A DNA stretch of 49,774 nt from Dehalococcoidia bacterium (GCA_009692945.1 SHYD01000009.1:1-49774); one strand, 5' to 3'. Shown: positions 18,553 through 26,907, numbered from the stretch's first letter. Notes: generated by a model from the letters alone, not told the origin. Program-made: numbers and translations.

Positions 18553-19224
18553 TCAAGACTTCAGCCCCACCAGCCGCACGCCGGCGTTCACCTTGTAGCG
18601 CCGGTTGATCCCCAGGATCAGCGCCGTAAACGCTTCCAGTTGCCAGGCGTACTCCAGCCCGCCGGCGTCCACCGGACGCAGGGCCGCCACCGCGGAGACC
18701 AGCGCCATGGTCGATTGCTTGGCCTCGGCGTCGTCGCCGCAGACCAGCACGTCGCCCTCCAGGGGGTGGTCGATAGCCGCCAGGTGGCGGGCGCTGAGGT
18801 GGTGGAAGGCGGCGGTGACACGGGCGCGCGGCAGTTGCGCCTGCGCCTCCAGCGCCGCCGAACCTCCCGGCACCAGCACGGCCTTGGGCCGGCCGCCCTC
18901 GAAGCTGAGCGGCGCCACCGCGCTCACCAGGATGCGATCACCGATGGCGCTCTCCAGCGCCGCCAGGGTGTCGCGCTGGCCCTCGTAGGGGACCACGAGA
19001 AACACGACGGAAGCGGCCTCGGCTGCTCCGGCGTTGTCGAGGCCGGTGGCGAGGTTTCCGCCGAGTTTCTGGTTGATCGCGCCGGCCGTACTCTGAGCCC
19101 GCTCGCTGCTGCGGGAACCGATGATGACGGGATGGCCCGCCTGGGCGAACCGCAGCGCCAGTCCCTGCCCCTCCGGACCGGTGCCGCCGATGAAACCCAG
19201 CGTTGGTGATGGTGCGATGAGCAT
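18553..19224 (-). CDS. npdG: F420-dependent NADP reductase-like protein (NpdG family)
   Basis: 223 aa. It should move hydride between F420H2 and NADP+. The N-terminus has the nucleotide motif LGFIGGTGPEGQGLALRFA, followed by IIGSRSSERA, which is typical of the NpdG/Fno group. Later segments (VVFLVVPYEGQ, FHHLSARHLA, GDVLVCGDDAEAK) also fit. I chose ATG 19224 because AGGAAG lies 5 nt upstream; an in-frame ATG at 19242 is possible. It precedes cofE on the same strand with a GTAGGGGCG palindrome between them. An NADP-oxidoreductase acting on another cofactor cannot be fully excluded. Confidence 0.87.
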   Translation of the reverse strand: MLIAPSPTLGFIGGTGPEGQGLALRFAQAGHPVIIGSRSSERAQSTAGAINQKLGGNLATGLDNAGAAEAASVVFLVVPYEGQRDTLAALESAIGDRILVSAVAPLSFEGGRPKAVLVPGGSAALEAQAQLPRARVTAAFHHLSARHLAAIDHPLEGDVLVCGDDAEAKQSTMALVSAVAALRPVDAGGLEYAWQLEAFTALILGINRRYKVNAGVRLVGLKS

Positions 19225-19446
19225 TACTTCTTCCTGACGCATGATGGCGTGTTGAGAATTGGCCCAGCACGCCGAAACGGAACCGCCGCCTGGCTGGAGC
19301 ACCGCCTTATGGTAAAACTGCGGCGAGGGAAGCACAACCTCGGGAAGAGTTCACACTCGAAGGGACGTAGCTCCGTTGCCCCAATATGCATCGGCCGTGA
19401 CACCTTCTCACAGGAGAGTAGGGCGGCCCGCGGGCATCTGCATTCG

Positions 19447-19812
19447 GTGCTGGTGCTACAATTCAGTTACGTTCAAACGGAGACGGCTCTGGCTACCTTC
19501 TACCGGATCGTCACGACCGCCCAGCCGGCTCCTGCAGATTTTCTGTCGCAGTCTGCGCTGCGCAACCCCCCGAGACAGGCGAGCGGCGACACCACCCGGC
19601 TCTGGGAAAGTATATCGGTGTACGAGAACGAGGGCCAGGCCAGCGCCACGGCAAACAGGTACCCGAAACTCGGTGCCTTTATCGCAGAGTTAGAGATAGA
19701 CGAGAGCAGCCACATTCATTTCGAGAGAACGACCTTGAGCTTAGGACACCACACCCTGTGGGGTGAAGCTATCGCCATCTGCGCCTGCGTCAGGCGCGTG
19801 ATGCCGGTCTGA
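19447..19812 (+). CDS. Hypothetical protein (about 121 aa)
   Basis: The C-terminal part (from TFYRIV to VRRVMPV) looks like a genuine protein: balanced composition, a RLWESISVYENEGQA segment and FERTTLSLGHHTLWGE near the end. I have an impression of a small family in Chloroflexota and cyanobacteria that sits by short antitoxin-like genes, but cannot name it. The start is uncertain: GTG 19447 or 19453, or a CTG at 19489 preceded by ACGGAG. The next small gene starts 18 nt after the stop, so the two form an apparent pair. Confidence 0.55.
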   Translation: MLVLQFSYVQTETALATFYRIVTTAQPAPADFLSQSALRNPPRQASGDTTRLWESISVYENEGQASATANRYPKLGAFIAELEIDESSHIHFERTTLSLGHHTLWGEAIAICACVRRVMPV

Positions 19813-19830
19813 AGGGACAGGAGAACAACG

Positions 19831-20058
19831 ATGATTTTCTATGAGTTGTGGGACTTGCAATCCAGGAACCTGATCGGTACGTATTCTACAGAAGCCGAAG
19901 CGCTCGCGGTGGTGAGCAGCGTGGTGGCACTCAGCGGCGGTCCTTACGCCGAAGACCTTGCGCTCGGCTGGGCGGATGACCAGGATGAAACCCCCGGAGG
20001 ACAGATCGCGACGGGCGCCGCACTTATCGAGCGCGCCGGGAGCCAAAGGGTGGCGTAA
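19831..20058 (+). CDS. Small hypothetical protein (75 aa)
   Basis: It begins MIFYELWDLQSRNLIGTYST, followed by EAEALAVVSSVVALSG, a pattern I associate with small uncharacterised proteins of Chloroflexota-type genomes that have a short beta-hairpin N-terminus and one helix. GGAGA lies about 7 nt before the ATG. It directly follows the hypothetical gene ending at 19812. No function can be assigned; a partner role in a toxin-antitoxin-like pair is speculation. Confidence 0.6.
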   Translation: MIFYELWDLQSRNLIGTYSTEAEALAVVSSVVALSGGPYAEDLALGWADDQDETPGGQIATGAALIERAGSQRVA

Positions 20059-20181
20059 CGAGAGAGGACACTTCCCGTCGCGTCTCCGGCCAGGTCAAAC
20101 CCCACTCAGAGACTTACCGACCCCTGTGAGCCAGCGCGCCGGCAAGCGGCCTGGCGACGCGAGCGGGCGACGCTGGACCCC

Positions 20182-20340
20182 GTGAAGCTGCTGGTTGACG
20201 AGATGTGGCTGCCAGATTTGGAGGCGCAACTCAGAGCCAGGTGGCATTATTTCGTAGCCCTTCCCATTAAAGCAGACAGGCGCATTGCGGCACACTGCTG
20301 CTGGCAACCGCCCTGGGGACAACGCCATGGGACGACCTGA
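20182..20340 (+). pseudogene. Decayed copy of the DUF5615-type toxin gene
   Basis: The GTG-started frame encodes VKLLVDEMWLPDLEAQLRAR, nearly the same as the start of the intact gene at 20811 (MKLLLDEMWPPALAIELRAR). After about 27 codons the similarity is lost and the frame ends at 52 codons. It is a truncated duplicate lying upstream of the intact antitoxin-toxin pair. No matching antitoxin remnant is recognised before it. Confidence 0.65.
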
Positions 20341-20388
20341 TTTTCGCATTGTGTTACGCTGTGGTACATCTGGATCAGGAGGGTAACC

Positions 20389-20814
20389 ATGGCAACCCGG
20401 CACTTCTCAGTACGGTTGGACAGCGATACTATCGACCGGCTGGACTATCAGAGCCGGACTTCCGGCCGCACCCGTTCGGACATCGCAAAAACGCTGATCG
20501 AAGAGGGTCTCCGCATGGAAGCCCACCCCGGCATCGTATTCCGCCCGGGGCCCACTGGGCGGCGGCCCGGGTTGGCGGGCGGACCGGACGTTTGGGAGGT
20601 GGCACAGGTGTTCCGCGCCTTGGACAGTCGCGGGGAACAGGCGATATCGGAAACCGCAGAATTGACGGGCCTTGTCCGCGAGCAGGTCCACATCGCAATC
20701 CGTTATTACGCCCAGTTTCAAGGGGAAGTCGACCAGTGGCTCCAAAGGCTCAATGACGAGGCGGACCGGCTGGAGGCTGCATGGCTCCTTCAGCAGGCGA
20801 TGCTGGCGCGATGA
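20389..20814 (+). CDS. Antitoxin with ribbon-helix-helix N-terminus and DUF433-like C-terminus
   Basis: 141 aa. The first 45 residues (RHFSVRLDSDTIDRLDYQSR, then RSDIAKTLIEEGLRM) look like a ribbon-helix-helix DNA-binding domain. The middle (HPGIVFRPGPTGRRPGLAGG, then DVWEVAQVFRAL) resembles the DUF433-type domain found in antitoxins paired with PIN-like proteins. GGAGGGTAACC precedes the ATG. It overlaps the next gene by 4 nt (ATGA), so the two should be translationally coupled. It probably binds and represses its own promoter region, as is usual for such antitoxins (inference). Confidence 0.75.
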   Translation: MATRHFSVRLDSDTIDRLDYQSRTSGRTRSDIAKTLIEEGLRMEAHPGIVFRPGPTGRRPGLAGGPDVWEVAQVFRALDSRGEQAISETAELTGLVREQVHIAIRYYAQFQGEVDQWLQRLNDEADRLEAAWLLQQAMLAR

Positions 20815-21167
20815 AGTTGCTGCTCGATGAGATGTGGCCGCCGGCATTGGCGATCGAGTTGCGGGCCAGGGGCCATGATGCGATAGCCGTCGCCGAGCGC
20901 AACGACCTCAGAGGCCAGCCAGATTCCGTAATTTTCGAGTTCGCCCAGGAGGAGATGCGGACCGTAATGACGGAAGATGTCCCCGGCTATCGCGCCCTGG
21001 CCACCGTACGAATCCTCGGCGGAGGTACCCATGCCGGCCTCATCTTCACGACAAACCGCCGCTTACCCCGCAGCAGAGCAACCACGTTTTGGCGTATTGC
21101 GGAGTTGTTGGACCAACTCCTGCCCAGTGGGGGTTACCTTGAGAACTCGGAGCACTGGCTGACCTGA
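20811..21167 (+). CDS. DUF5615 (Mut7-C/PIN-like) toxin
   Basis: 118 aa. The N-terminal MKLLLDEMWPPALAIELRAR with DAIAVAER and the internal TVMTEDVPGYRALA fit the DUF5615 PIN-like family, presumed ribonuclease toxins with acidic active sites (Asp6/Glu7, and Glu/Asp in MTEDVPG). The ATG overlaps the antitoxin's TGA. The intact length contrasts with the decayed copy at 20182-20340. Toxicity is inferred from family and context. Confidence 0.75.
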   Translation: MKLLLDEMWPPALAIELRARGHDAIAVAERNDLRGQPDSVIFEFAQEEMRTVMTEDVPGYRALATVRILGGGTHAGLIFTTNRRLPRSRATTFWRIAELLDQLLPSGGYLENSEHWLT

Positions 21168-21206
21168 CCCGGGATGGCGCCCCAGCGTGTTGAGCTTGGG
21201 CAGCCG

Positions 21207-21236
21207 TTGGAGCCGACCCCCGCGAGGTAGTACACT
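21207..21236 (+). promoter_or_regulatory. Predicted promoter of the LLM oxidoreductase gene
   Basis: A -35 TTGGAG (21207-21212) and a -10 TACACT (21231-21236) are separated by 18 nt. The ATG lies 32 nt downstream of the -10. Confidence 0.45.
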
Positions 21237-21267
21237 GCCGCTATCAACAGCCACGGAGGGCGACGCC

Positions 21268-22368
21268 ATGGCACGACTCGACTTCGCATTGTGGGACGCG
21301 GTGGGCGGTTACTCGCAAAAAGATGAGGTGATGGCGGATGTGTACGACGAGCACATCCGGCTGGCCCAGGAGGTCGAGCAGGCGGGCTGGCACTCCTACT
21401 TCGTCATCGAGCACCAGAACTCGCCGGTCGGCCGCATCACCGCGCCCTCGGTGTACCTGACCGCCGTGGCCCGTGCCACCAGCGTGCTGCGCATCGGCGC
21501 CATGATGTGGCAACTCCCCTTCTACCACCCCATCCGTCTGGCCCAAGAGATCGCCATGCTGGACCACCTCTCACGCGGGCGGGTGGAGTTCGGCACCGGC
21601 ATCGGGGTCCACGAGCATGAGTTCATCCGCTGGGGGATGGACTTCTACCAGCGGGCCGCCATCGCCGGGGAGGTGATGGAGATCGTCAAGCGGGCGTGGA
21701 CCGCCAGCGAGGTCACCTTCGAAGGCAAGTATTTCAAGTTCGACGAGGCGCTGCCCCAACCCAAGCCCTTTCAGCAGCCCCACCCGCCCATCTGGGCCGC
21801 GGTCCACAGCGAGGCCGCCATCGAGTTTGCCGCCCGCAACAACTACCACGTTGCTCAGAACCTCGATACCGACGAGGCGGTGGCTCGCAAGTTCGACCTG
21901 TATCGCAAGACCTGGCGGGAGTGCGGGCACCCCGGCCCGATGCCCCGGGTGTTCCTGATGCGCCAGGTGCACGTGGCCGAGACCGACGAGAAGGCCCACG
22001 AGGAGGCACGCCGGTTCATCGCCTCTCGGGAGGGCGGCGCGGTGCCGGTGGGCGGCGGGCCCATCGAGCGGACCCGCATCGGTTGGGGCACCAATGCGCG
22101 CGGGATGGGGCGCGATGGCGAACGCCCCCACGACAAAGAGCGGGGCGAGGCCATCTTCAGGGCAGTTCAGAACTACGAGTTCAACATCGAGTCGGGCCTG
22201 GCGCTGGTGGGCAGCCCGGAAACCGTGATCCGCAGGCTGGAGGAGGGGCAGAAGCGCATCGGCTACAACATCTTCTGCTGCAACCACGAGATCGGGCAGA
22301 TGCCGCCGGACCTGGTGTCGAACTCGATCCGGCTGTTCGGGAAAGAGGTTGTTCCGGCGTTTCGGTGA
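21268..22368 (+). CDS. LLM-class flavin/F420-dependent oxidoreductase
   Basis: 366 aa, TIM-barrel luciferase-like oxidoreductase. Segments typical of the family are EQAGWHSYFVIEHQ, TSVLRIGAMMWQLPFYHPIR, LSRGRVEFGTGIG, FEGKYFKFDEALPQPKPF and PHPPIWAAVHSE. Members use FMN (monooxygenases) or F420 (dehydrogenases and reductases); the nearby cofE and F420 NADP reductase make F420 use plausible but the sequence alone does not decide. GGAGGG lies 7 nt before ATG 21268. No flavin reductase gene is adjacent, which mildly favours F420. The substrate is unknown. Confidence 0.9.
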   Translation: MARLDFALWDAVGGYSQKDEVMADVYDEHIRLAQEVEQAGWHSYFVIEHQNSPVGRITAPSVYLTAVARATSVLRIGAMMWQLPFYHPIRLAQEIAMLDHLSRGRVEFGTGIGVHEHEFIRWGMDFYQRAAIAGEVMEIVKRAWTASEVTFEGKYFKFDEALPQPKPFQQPHPPIWAAVHSEAAIEFAARNNYHVAQNLDTDEAVARKFDLYRKTWRECGHPGPMPRVFLMRQVHVAETDEKAHEEARRFIASREGGAVPVGGGPIERTRIGWGTNARGMGRDGERPHDKERGEAIFRAVQNYEFNIESGLALVGSPETVIRRLEEGQKRIGYNIFCCNHEIGQMPPDLVSNSIRLFGKEVVPAFR

Positions 22369-22437
22369 CGACAAACTGCACGGGGAGCCGACGGGAGGTA
22401 TCCATTCGGTATCAGGGGTTCGGGAGATTTGAGCCAC

Positions 22438-22530
22438 GCCCCCAACCCAGAAAAAAAGAGGAGATTCTCTGTGGGGGGGCACCCCCACTCCCCCGGCAGA
22501 GGGCTACCGCCCTCGTGCACTCCCACTCCT
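22438..22530 (-). repeat. Two-hairpin dispersed repeat, copy R3
   Basis: On the minus strand: stem 1 GAGGGC/GCCCTC, stem 2 GTGGGGG/CCCCCAC and an A/T-rich tract on the side of the LLM gene's 3' end. A CTCAACAGTGAACTCTTAC tail follows (22544-22562). It closely resembles R11. Confidence 0.75.
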
Positions 22531-22565
22531 GAGCCCGGCCGCCCTCAACAGTGAACTCTTACGAC

Positions 22566-22660
22566 GGGAGTGCAGAGGGCAGAGCCCCTTGCCAAGGGGA
22601 GCGGGGGATGTTTCCCCGCTATTCTAATGAGTACCCTAAACCGCGCAAGGGGTTGGGGGT
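22566..22660 (+). repeat. Two-hairpin dispersed repeat, copy R4
   Basis: Adjacent to R3 but in the opposite orientation: GGAGTGCAGAGGGC, then a GCGGGG/CCCCGC stem and a degenerate tract ending GGGGTTGGGGG. It ends about 26 nt before the MBL hydrolase ATG. R3 and R4 together form a large imperfect inverted pair. Confidence 0.6.
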
Positions 22661-22685
22661 ACAGTCCGTTCTCGGGAGATGACCC

Positions 22686-23471
22686 ATGCCAGAGCAACCC
22701 GAACCCTACGCCATCTACGCGTTGAAATACGCCACCCGCATCGCCCCCGCCTCGGAGTGCTTCCTGGGCGCCGAGGCCCACGAGCCGCCGCTGCGCATGG
22801 ACTACTTCGTGTGGGTGGTGACTAACGCCCGCCACACGCTGGTGCTGGACACCGGCTTCAGCGAGGAGGTCGCCCGCAGGCGGGGCCGCGACTATGAACG
22901 CAACCCGGCCGAGGGGCTGCGGGCCCTCGGCATCGACCCCGCGAAGGTCGACCGGGTGGTGCTGAGCCACATGCACTACGACCACGTGGGAAACATCGCC
23001 CGCTTCCCCAACGCCCGCTTCCAGGTGCAGGAGATCGAGATGGCCTTCTACACCGGACCGGCGGCCCACTACCCCCGCTTCAGCAAGTCGATGGAGGTAG
23101 AGGATGTGGTGGGGCTGGTGCGGGCCAATTACGACGGGCGGCTCGAGTTGAGCAGCGGCGACCTTGAGTTGCTCCCCGGCATCACCATGCACCTGGTGGG
23201 CGGCCACACCGCGGGCTCGCAGATCATGCGGGTGGCCACGGCGAGGGGCACGGTGGTGCTGGCCGCCGACGCCGCCCACTACTACGAGGAGGTGGAGCAA
23301 CTCCGCCCCTTCCCCACGCTCCACGACCTGGCCAAGATGTACCGGGCCTACGAGACCGTGAACCGGCTGGCGGACTCGCCGGGCCACGTCATCCCCGGCC
23401 ACGACCCGCTGGTGATGGAGCGTTATCCGGCGGTTGCTAAGGACACGCCGTGGATCGTGAAGCTGGCGTGA
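22686..23471 (+). CDS. MBL-fold hydrolase, N-acyl-lactonase-like
   Basis: 261 aa. The metal-binding motif SHMHYDHVGN (His95, His97, Asp99, His100) is followed by GGHTAGSQ, an Asp in AADAAHYYEE and a late PGHDP histidine, as in AHL-lactonase-like metallo-beta-lactamases. These act on lactones or related esters; the natural substrate here is unknown. GGGAGA lies 6 nt before the ATG. The repeat pair R3/R4 lies immediately upstream. It converges with the HDOD gene 15 nt away. Confidence 0.88.
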   Translation: MPEQPEPYAIYALKYATRIAPASECFLGAEAHEPPLRMDYFVWVVTNARHTLVLDTGFSEEVARRRGRDYERNPAEGLRALGIDPAKVDRVVLSHMHYDHVGNIARFPNARFQVQEIEMAFYTGPAAHYPRFSKSMEVEDVVGLVRANYDGRLELSSGDLELLPGITMHLVGGHTAGSQIMRVATARGTVVLAADAAHYYEEVEQLRPFPTLHDLAKMYRAYETVNRLADSPGHVIPGHDPLVMERYPAVAKDTPWIVKLA

Positions 23472-23486
23472 ACATGAGGTCCGGCT

Positions 23487-24572
23487 TCAACCCTTGTTCG
23501 TGCCCAGGATGGCCGATTCCACCGCCGGGTATTCACTCTCGGTGGTATCGATGATGGCCTTGAGCCGGTCCGCATCAAGATTCAACAGCTTGCTGGCGGC
23601 GTTGTCGATCGGTGGGACGAACGGGTTGCCGCTGGAACCGATCCCCAACCCCAGGCTGACGATGTCGGCCAGGTGAACCACCGCTGCGACTTCCGGATGG
23701 GCCTTGGCCTGTCCTGGGTGATGGTGCTGGCTCAGCCCGGCAACCAATGACGGTGGCAGTGACCAGCGATTGCCCAAGAGCGCACCGATCAAAGCATGGT
23801 TGGTGCCGCACACCACGTTCTCGGCGTCCGCGAACTGGGTCTCATCACTCACCGCCAACCGCGCACTCTGCTCGAAGGCGTCTGGACATGATCGGAGCAC
23901 AACCAGTTTCCCCAGGTCATGGAGCAGCCCGGCGACGAAGTACTGTTCGACATCACCGAACCCCGCAAGGCTGGCGATGATCTTCGCGGCGACGGCGCAT
24001 CCGATGGAGTGATACCACAGTTGTTCCATTCTGGCGCTGGCGGTAGGTGAGGTGGACTTGAACAGCCCATCCATGGAGGTCGCCAGCACCAGAGAATTGA
24101 CCGCGTCGAATCCCAGCAGGCGCACGGCCCCAGCGACTGACGAAACCGGGTTCCTGAGACCGTAGAACGGTGAGTTGACCAGGCGCAGCAGTCTAGTCAC
24201 CGAAGCGGGGTCTGTTCCGAGCACCTCCGCGACCTGTGCTGCGGTGGACGAAGGGTCCTGGGTCAGTTTGGACAGCCGGAGGTAGAGGATCGGGATGGAG
24301 GGGAGCTGTGCCGGGTCGGAGAGGATCGGAACCAATGCAGACCGGAAGGTCAGCGCCCCGATCTTTTTGACCGGGGTGGCCGCCCCACCATCTGCGCCCT
24401 CGAAAGGCAAGTTGAGATGACCCCTCGGGGCATTTTCACCGTCGCGGGCCGCAAGGCATTCCACCACCTCCCCTGCTACCCCGTGCATGAGGGGGTCTTC
24501 CAGCACCTGGGCGAAACGCCGGTGCACCTCTTCCAAAACCAGTCCCTTCGCGTCCAGTGCGTCGGTTATCAT
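23487..24572 (-). CDS. HDOD-domain signalling protein
   Basis: 361 aa. The C-terminal two thirds is an HDOD domain: LPSIPILYLRLSKLTQDPSS, VLGTDPASVTRLLRLVNSPF, YGLRNPVSSVAGAVRLLG and an HD-like core at LLHDLGKLV. HDOD proteins act in regulation and signalling and usually lack phosphodiesterase activity despite HD-like residues. The first 75 residues are not recognised and contain LPFEGADGG. No sensory or output domain is fused. It is a single gene on the minus strand between plus-strand genes. Confidence 0.87.
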   Translation of the reverse strand: MITDALDAKGLVLEEVHRRFAQVLEDPLMHGVAGEVVECLAARDGENAPRGHLNLPFEGADGGAATPVKKIGALTFRSALVPILSDPAQLPSIPILYLRLSKLTQDPSSTAAQVAEVLGTDPASVTRLLRLVNSPFYGLRNPVSSVAGAVRLLGFDAVNSLVLATSMDGLFKSTSPTASARMEQLWYHSIGCAVAAKIIASLAGFGDVEQYFVAGLLHDLGKLVVLRSCPDAFEQSARLAVSDETQFADAENVVCGTNHALIGALLGNRWSLPPSLVAGLSQHHHPGQAKAHPEVAAVVHLADIVSLGLGIGSSGNPFVPPIDNAASKLLNLDADRLKAIIDTTESEYPAVESAILGTNKG

Positions 24573-24733
24573 GATGCTCCCTCCGGCGTCCGTCGGATTG
24601 CCGTCCAGGGCGCCACGGTCTGTTCCCCCAATTCGTTTCGCTGGCTGCTCAGCGTCGCCGCGCGGCGGGGCGATCCGTCTATATAGTATTGTCGGCGCGC
24701 CGTCACCTCGTTACAACGCAGGGATGTCCGAAA

Positions 24734-24756
24734 TAATCCGCAGATGGCGCAGATGC
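24734..24756. repeat. CCGCAGAT-type repeat, single arm
   Basis: TAATCCGCAGATGGCGCAGATG is one arm of the same repeat type that bounds the GxxExxY cassette at 2262-2736. It lies in the 489-nt gene-free stretch between the HDOD and amidohydrolase genes. No partner arm or gene is seen. Confidence 0.7.
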
Positions 24757-24820
24757 GCGCGAGGGTGGGTGGGCCCGGTGGCTGATGTGACCCTCGCACG
24801 CCCAATGAGGGCCGTCCGCC

Positions 24821-24848
24821 GTAGGGGCGAATCATCATTCGCCCTTTA
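24821..24848. repeat. GTAGGGGCG palindrome, copy 2
   Basis: GTAGGGGCGAATCAT and ATTCGCCCTTTAC form an imperfect palindrome. It shares the GTAGGGGCG start with the copies at 18494 and 27672 but has a different centre. Such palindromes are scattered in many Chloroflexota-type genomes (from general knowledge). Confidence 0.7.
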
Positions 24849-24885
24849 CCTTCCCCATCCTCAGCGCGCTGGTTGCCCGCAGCGA

Positions 24886-24980
24886 AGTTCTCGCTGCGCT
24901 CGAACGGTATCGCCGTGGGCGCGCACCAGCAACAAAATACTGCTCGAACCCCCGCGAGAAGTTTCCGCACTGTTCCCCGC
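24886..24980. repeat. Diverged dispersed repeat, second family, copy 2
   Basis: Shares blocks in the same order with 10510-10605, ending GCGAGAAGTTTCC. Between 24573 and 25061 I see only this, two other repeats and a promoter candidate; no gene. Confidence 0.45.
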
Positions 24981-24992
24981 GCACCCGGCGCC

Positions 24993-25021
24993 TTGCCCGC
25001 GCCTCCGCCCGGCGTTAGAAT
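24993..25021 (+). promoter_or_regulatory. Predicted promoter of the amidohydrolase-nitrile hydratase cluster
   Basis: A -35 TTGCCC (24993-24998) and a -10 TAGAAT (25016-25021) are separated by 17 nt. The amidohydrolase ATG is 40 nt downstream of the -10. Confidence 0.45.
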
Positions 25022-25061
25022 TGCGGCAAACACCGGCGGCGTGAGTGAGGAGGATACCGTA

Positions 25062-26177
25062 ATGCGCGGCGTTATCGACGCGGACACCCACATCGTTGAA
25101 CACCCCGGCATCTGGGAGCATATGGACCGGGAGTTCTACCCCCGGCGCCCCGTCATCGTCAAGGCGCCCAGCGACACCTGGTACGGCAGCGTCAACGCCT
25201 TCTGGCTGCTGGACGGCGAGATCTTCCCACGCCCGGTGGGCAAGGGCAGCTTCGGACTCCACGTGCCCGGCGGCGACCGTGAGGAAGCCCGGGAGGACGT
25301 GCCACCGGGTGTTCGTAACCTGACCGACGTCCCCGGCCGGTTAGCAGCGCTGGAAGCACGGGATGTGGAGGCCGAGGTCATCTACCCCACGTTGTTCATC
25401 ATGTACCTCACCGATGACGTCGATCTGGAGATCGCCCTCTGCCGGGCCTACAACCGCTACATGGCGGACGTGTGGAAGCAGGGCGGCGGGCAGTTGCGCT
25501 GGGTGGCGCCGCTGCCGCTGCGGTCGGTCGAGGCGTCGGTGGCCGAGATGCGCGTCGCTCAGGAGGGCGGCGCGGTGGGGCTGCTGTTCCGGGGCGTGGA
25601 GGGAACCCGCTCGCTGGCGGAGCCCTACTTCTATCCCGTCTACCAGGAGGCGGCCCGGCTGGGGCTCCCCATCTGCGTCCACACCGGCGGCGGCAGCCCC
25701 GCCATCACCAAGTCCTTCGACATCACCTACAGCCACGTCTTCCCTCACGTCCGGGTCACCCCGCTGTTCGCGTTCCGGGACATCGTGGCCCACAAGGTCC
25801 CGGAGCGGTTCCCCGGCCTGCGCTTCGCCTTCGTGGAGGCGGCCTCGTCCTGGGTGCCCTACGTGCTGCACCTCCTGCGGCGGGCCGCCAAGGCCCCCAT
25901 CACGGTGGGTCCGCTGGGACCGTCGTGGGACTCGGGGTGGGGCCCGAAGCTGTTCCAGGACTACAACCTCTACGTGGCCTGCGAGGCCGACGAGGACATC
26001 CCCTACCTACTGAAGTACGTGGGCGAGGATAACCTCATCATCGGGTCGGACTACGGCCATCAGGACCAGTCGCGCGACGACGGTGTGGTGGCCCTCATCA
26101 ACCGCCGCGAGGACATCCCGCCCTCAGCCCGGACCAAAATGCTGAGCGACAACCCCCGCCGCCTTTACGGGATGTAG
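25062..26177 (+). CDS. Amidohydrolase family protein (ACMSD-like)
   Basis: 371 aa. A TIM-barrel metal hydrolase/decarboxylase of the amidohydrolase-2 group. VIDADTHIVE gives an Asp-x-His in place of the usual His-x-His. ICVHTGGG, RFAFVEAASSW and IIGSDYGHQD carry the other expected metal or catalytic residues. GAGGAGG lies 8 nt before ATG 25062; upstream sequence in frame is repeat. It is followed 11 nt later by nitrile hydratase beta, so it probably belongs to the same operon and may act on the amide or acid formed by nitrile hydration (inference). It is not a classical amidase. Confidence 0.88.
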   Translation: MRGVIDADTHIVEHPGIWEHMDREFYPRRPVIVKAPSDTWYGSVNAFWLLDGEIFPRPVGKGSFGLHVPGGDREEAREDVPPGVRNLTDVPGRLAALEARDVEAEVIYPTLFIMYLTDDVDLEIALCRAYNRYMADVWKQGGGQLRWVAPLPLRSVEASVAEMRVAQEGGAVGLLFRGVEGTRSLAEPYFYPVYQEAARLGLPICVHTGGGSPAITKSFDITYSHVFPHVRVTPLFAFRDIVAHKVPERFPGLRFAFVEAASSWVPYVLHLLRRAAKAPITVGPLGPSWDSGWGPKLFQDYNLYVACEADEDIPYLLKYVGEDNLIIGSDYGHQDQSRDDGVVALINRREDIPPSARTKMLSDNPRRLYGM

Positions 26178-26188
26178 GGAGACAGGCG

Positions 26189-26893
26189 ATGAACGGCGTG
26201 CACGATATGGGCGGGATGCACGGCTTCGGCCCCATCCCCCGTGAGGAGAATGAACCGGTCTTCCACCAGCCGTGGGAGGGACGGGCCTACGCGCTCAACG
26301 CCAGCGGCAACGTCCGCTGGTTCGAGAGCACCAGCGGCTTCCGCTTCGCCCAGGAGTCGCTCCCGCCGGCCTTTTACCTGAACGCCGGGTACTACGAGCG
26401 CTGGCTGGGGGTGGTGGAGCGCCGTATGGTGGAGTTGGGGCTGGCGACTCAGGATGAGATCGAGGCACGCATCCAGCAGTTGCGCGCCCATCCTGAAACG
26501 CCGATGCCGGTGCATCACGACCCCGCGTTGGTGGAGCGGGCCGCCACCCGGCTGCGGCGCGGCCGTGGCCCCCACCGGCCCGACGGGGCGCCGCCCTGCT
26601 TTCAGATGGGCGATGCCGTGATCACCAAGAACATCCATCCCGCGGGGCACACCCGGCTGCCGCGTTACGCCCGGGGCAAGCCCGGCGTGATCCACCGCGT
26701 CCACGGCATCCACGACTTTGCCGATACCGACGCTCACGGCCTGGGCCGCAACCCCCAGGGCGCCTACAGTGTCCGCTTCGAGGCCGCAGTCCTGTGGGGG
26801 CCAGACGCCGAGCCGGGCGCGGTCTACCTCGATCTCTGGGACGCGTATCTTGAACCCGCCGCTTCGGGCGGGAGTACAGAGTTGAGGGGTTGA
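26189..26893 (+). CDS. nthB: Nitrile hydratase beta subunit
   Basis: 234 aa. It pairs with the alpha subunit to hydrate nitriles to amides. The N-terminal MNGVHDMGGMHGFGPI is the family hallmark. The segment LNAGYYERWLGVVERRMVELG follows, and a C-terminal SH3-like barrel starts near FQMGDAVITKNIHPAGHTRLP. Length is normal. Beta before alpha is the usual order for cobalt-type enzymes. A copy of the dispersed repeat (R5) separates beta from alpha. Confidence 0.93.
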   Translation: MNGVHDMGGMHGFGPIPREENEPVFHQPWEGRAYALNASGNVRWFESTSGFRFAQESLPPAFYLNAGYYERWLGVVERRMVELGLATQDEIEARIQQLRAHPETPMPVHHDPALVERAATRLRRGRGPHRPDGAPPCFQMGDAVITKNIHPAGHTRLPRYARGKPGVIHRVHGIHDFADTDAHGLGRNPQGAYSVRFEAAVLWGPDAEPGAVYLDLWDAYLEPAASGGSTELRG

Positions 26894-26907
26894 GAGGCTT
26901 TTGAGGC

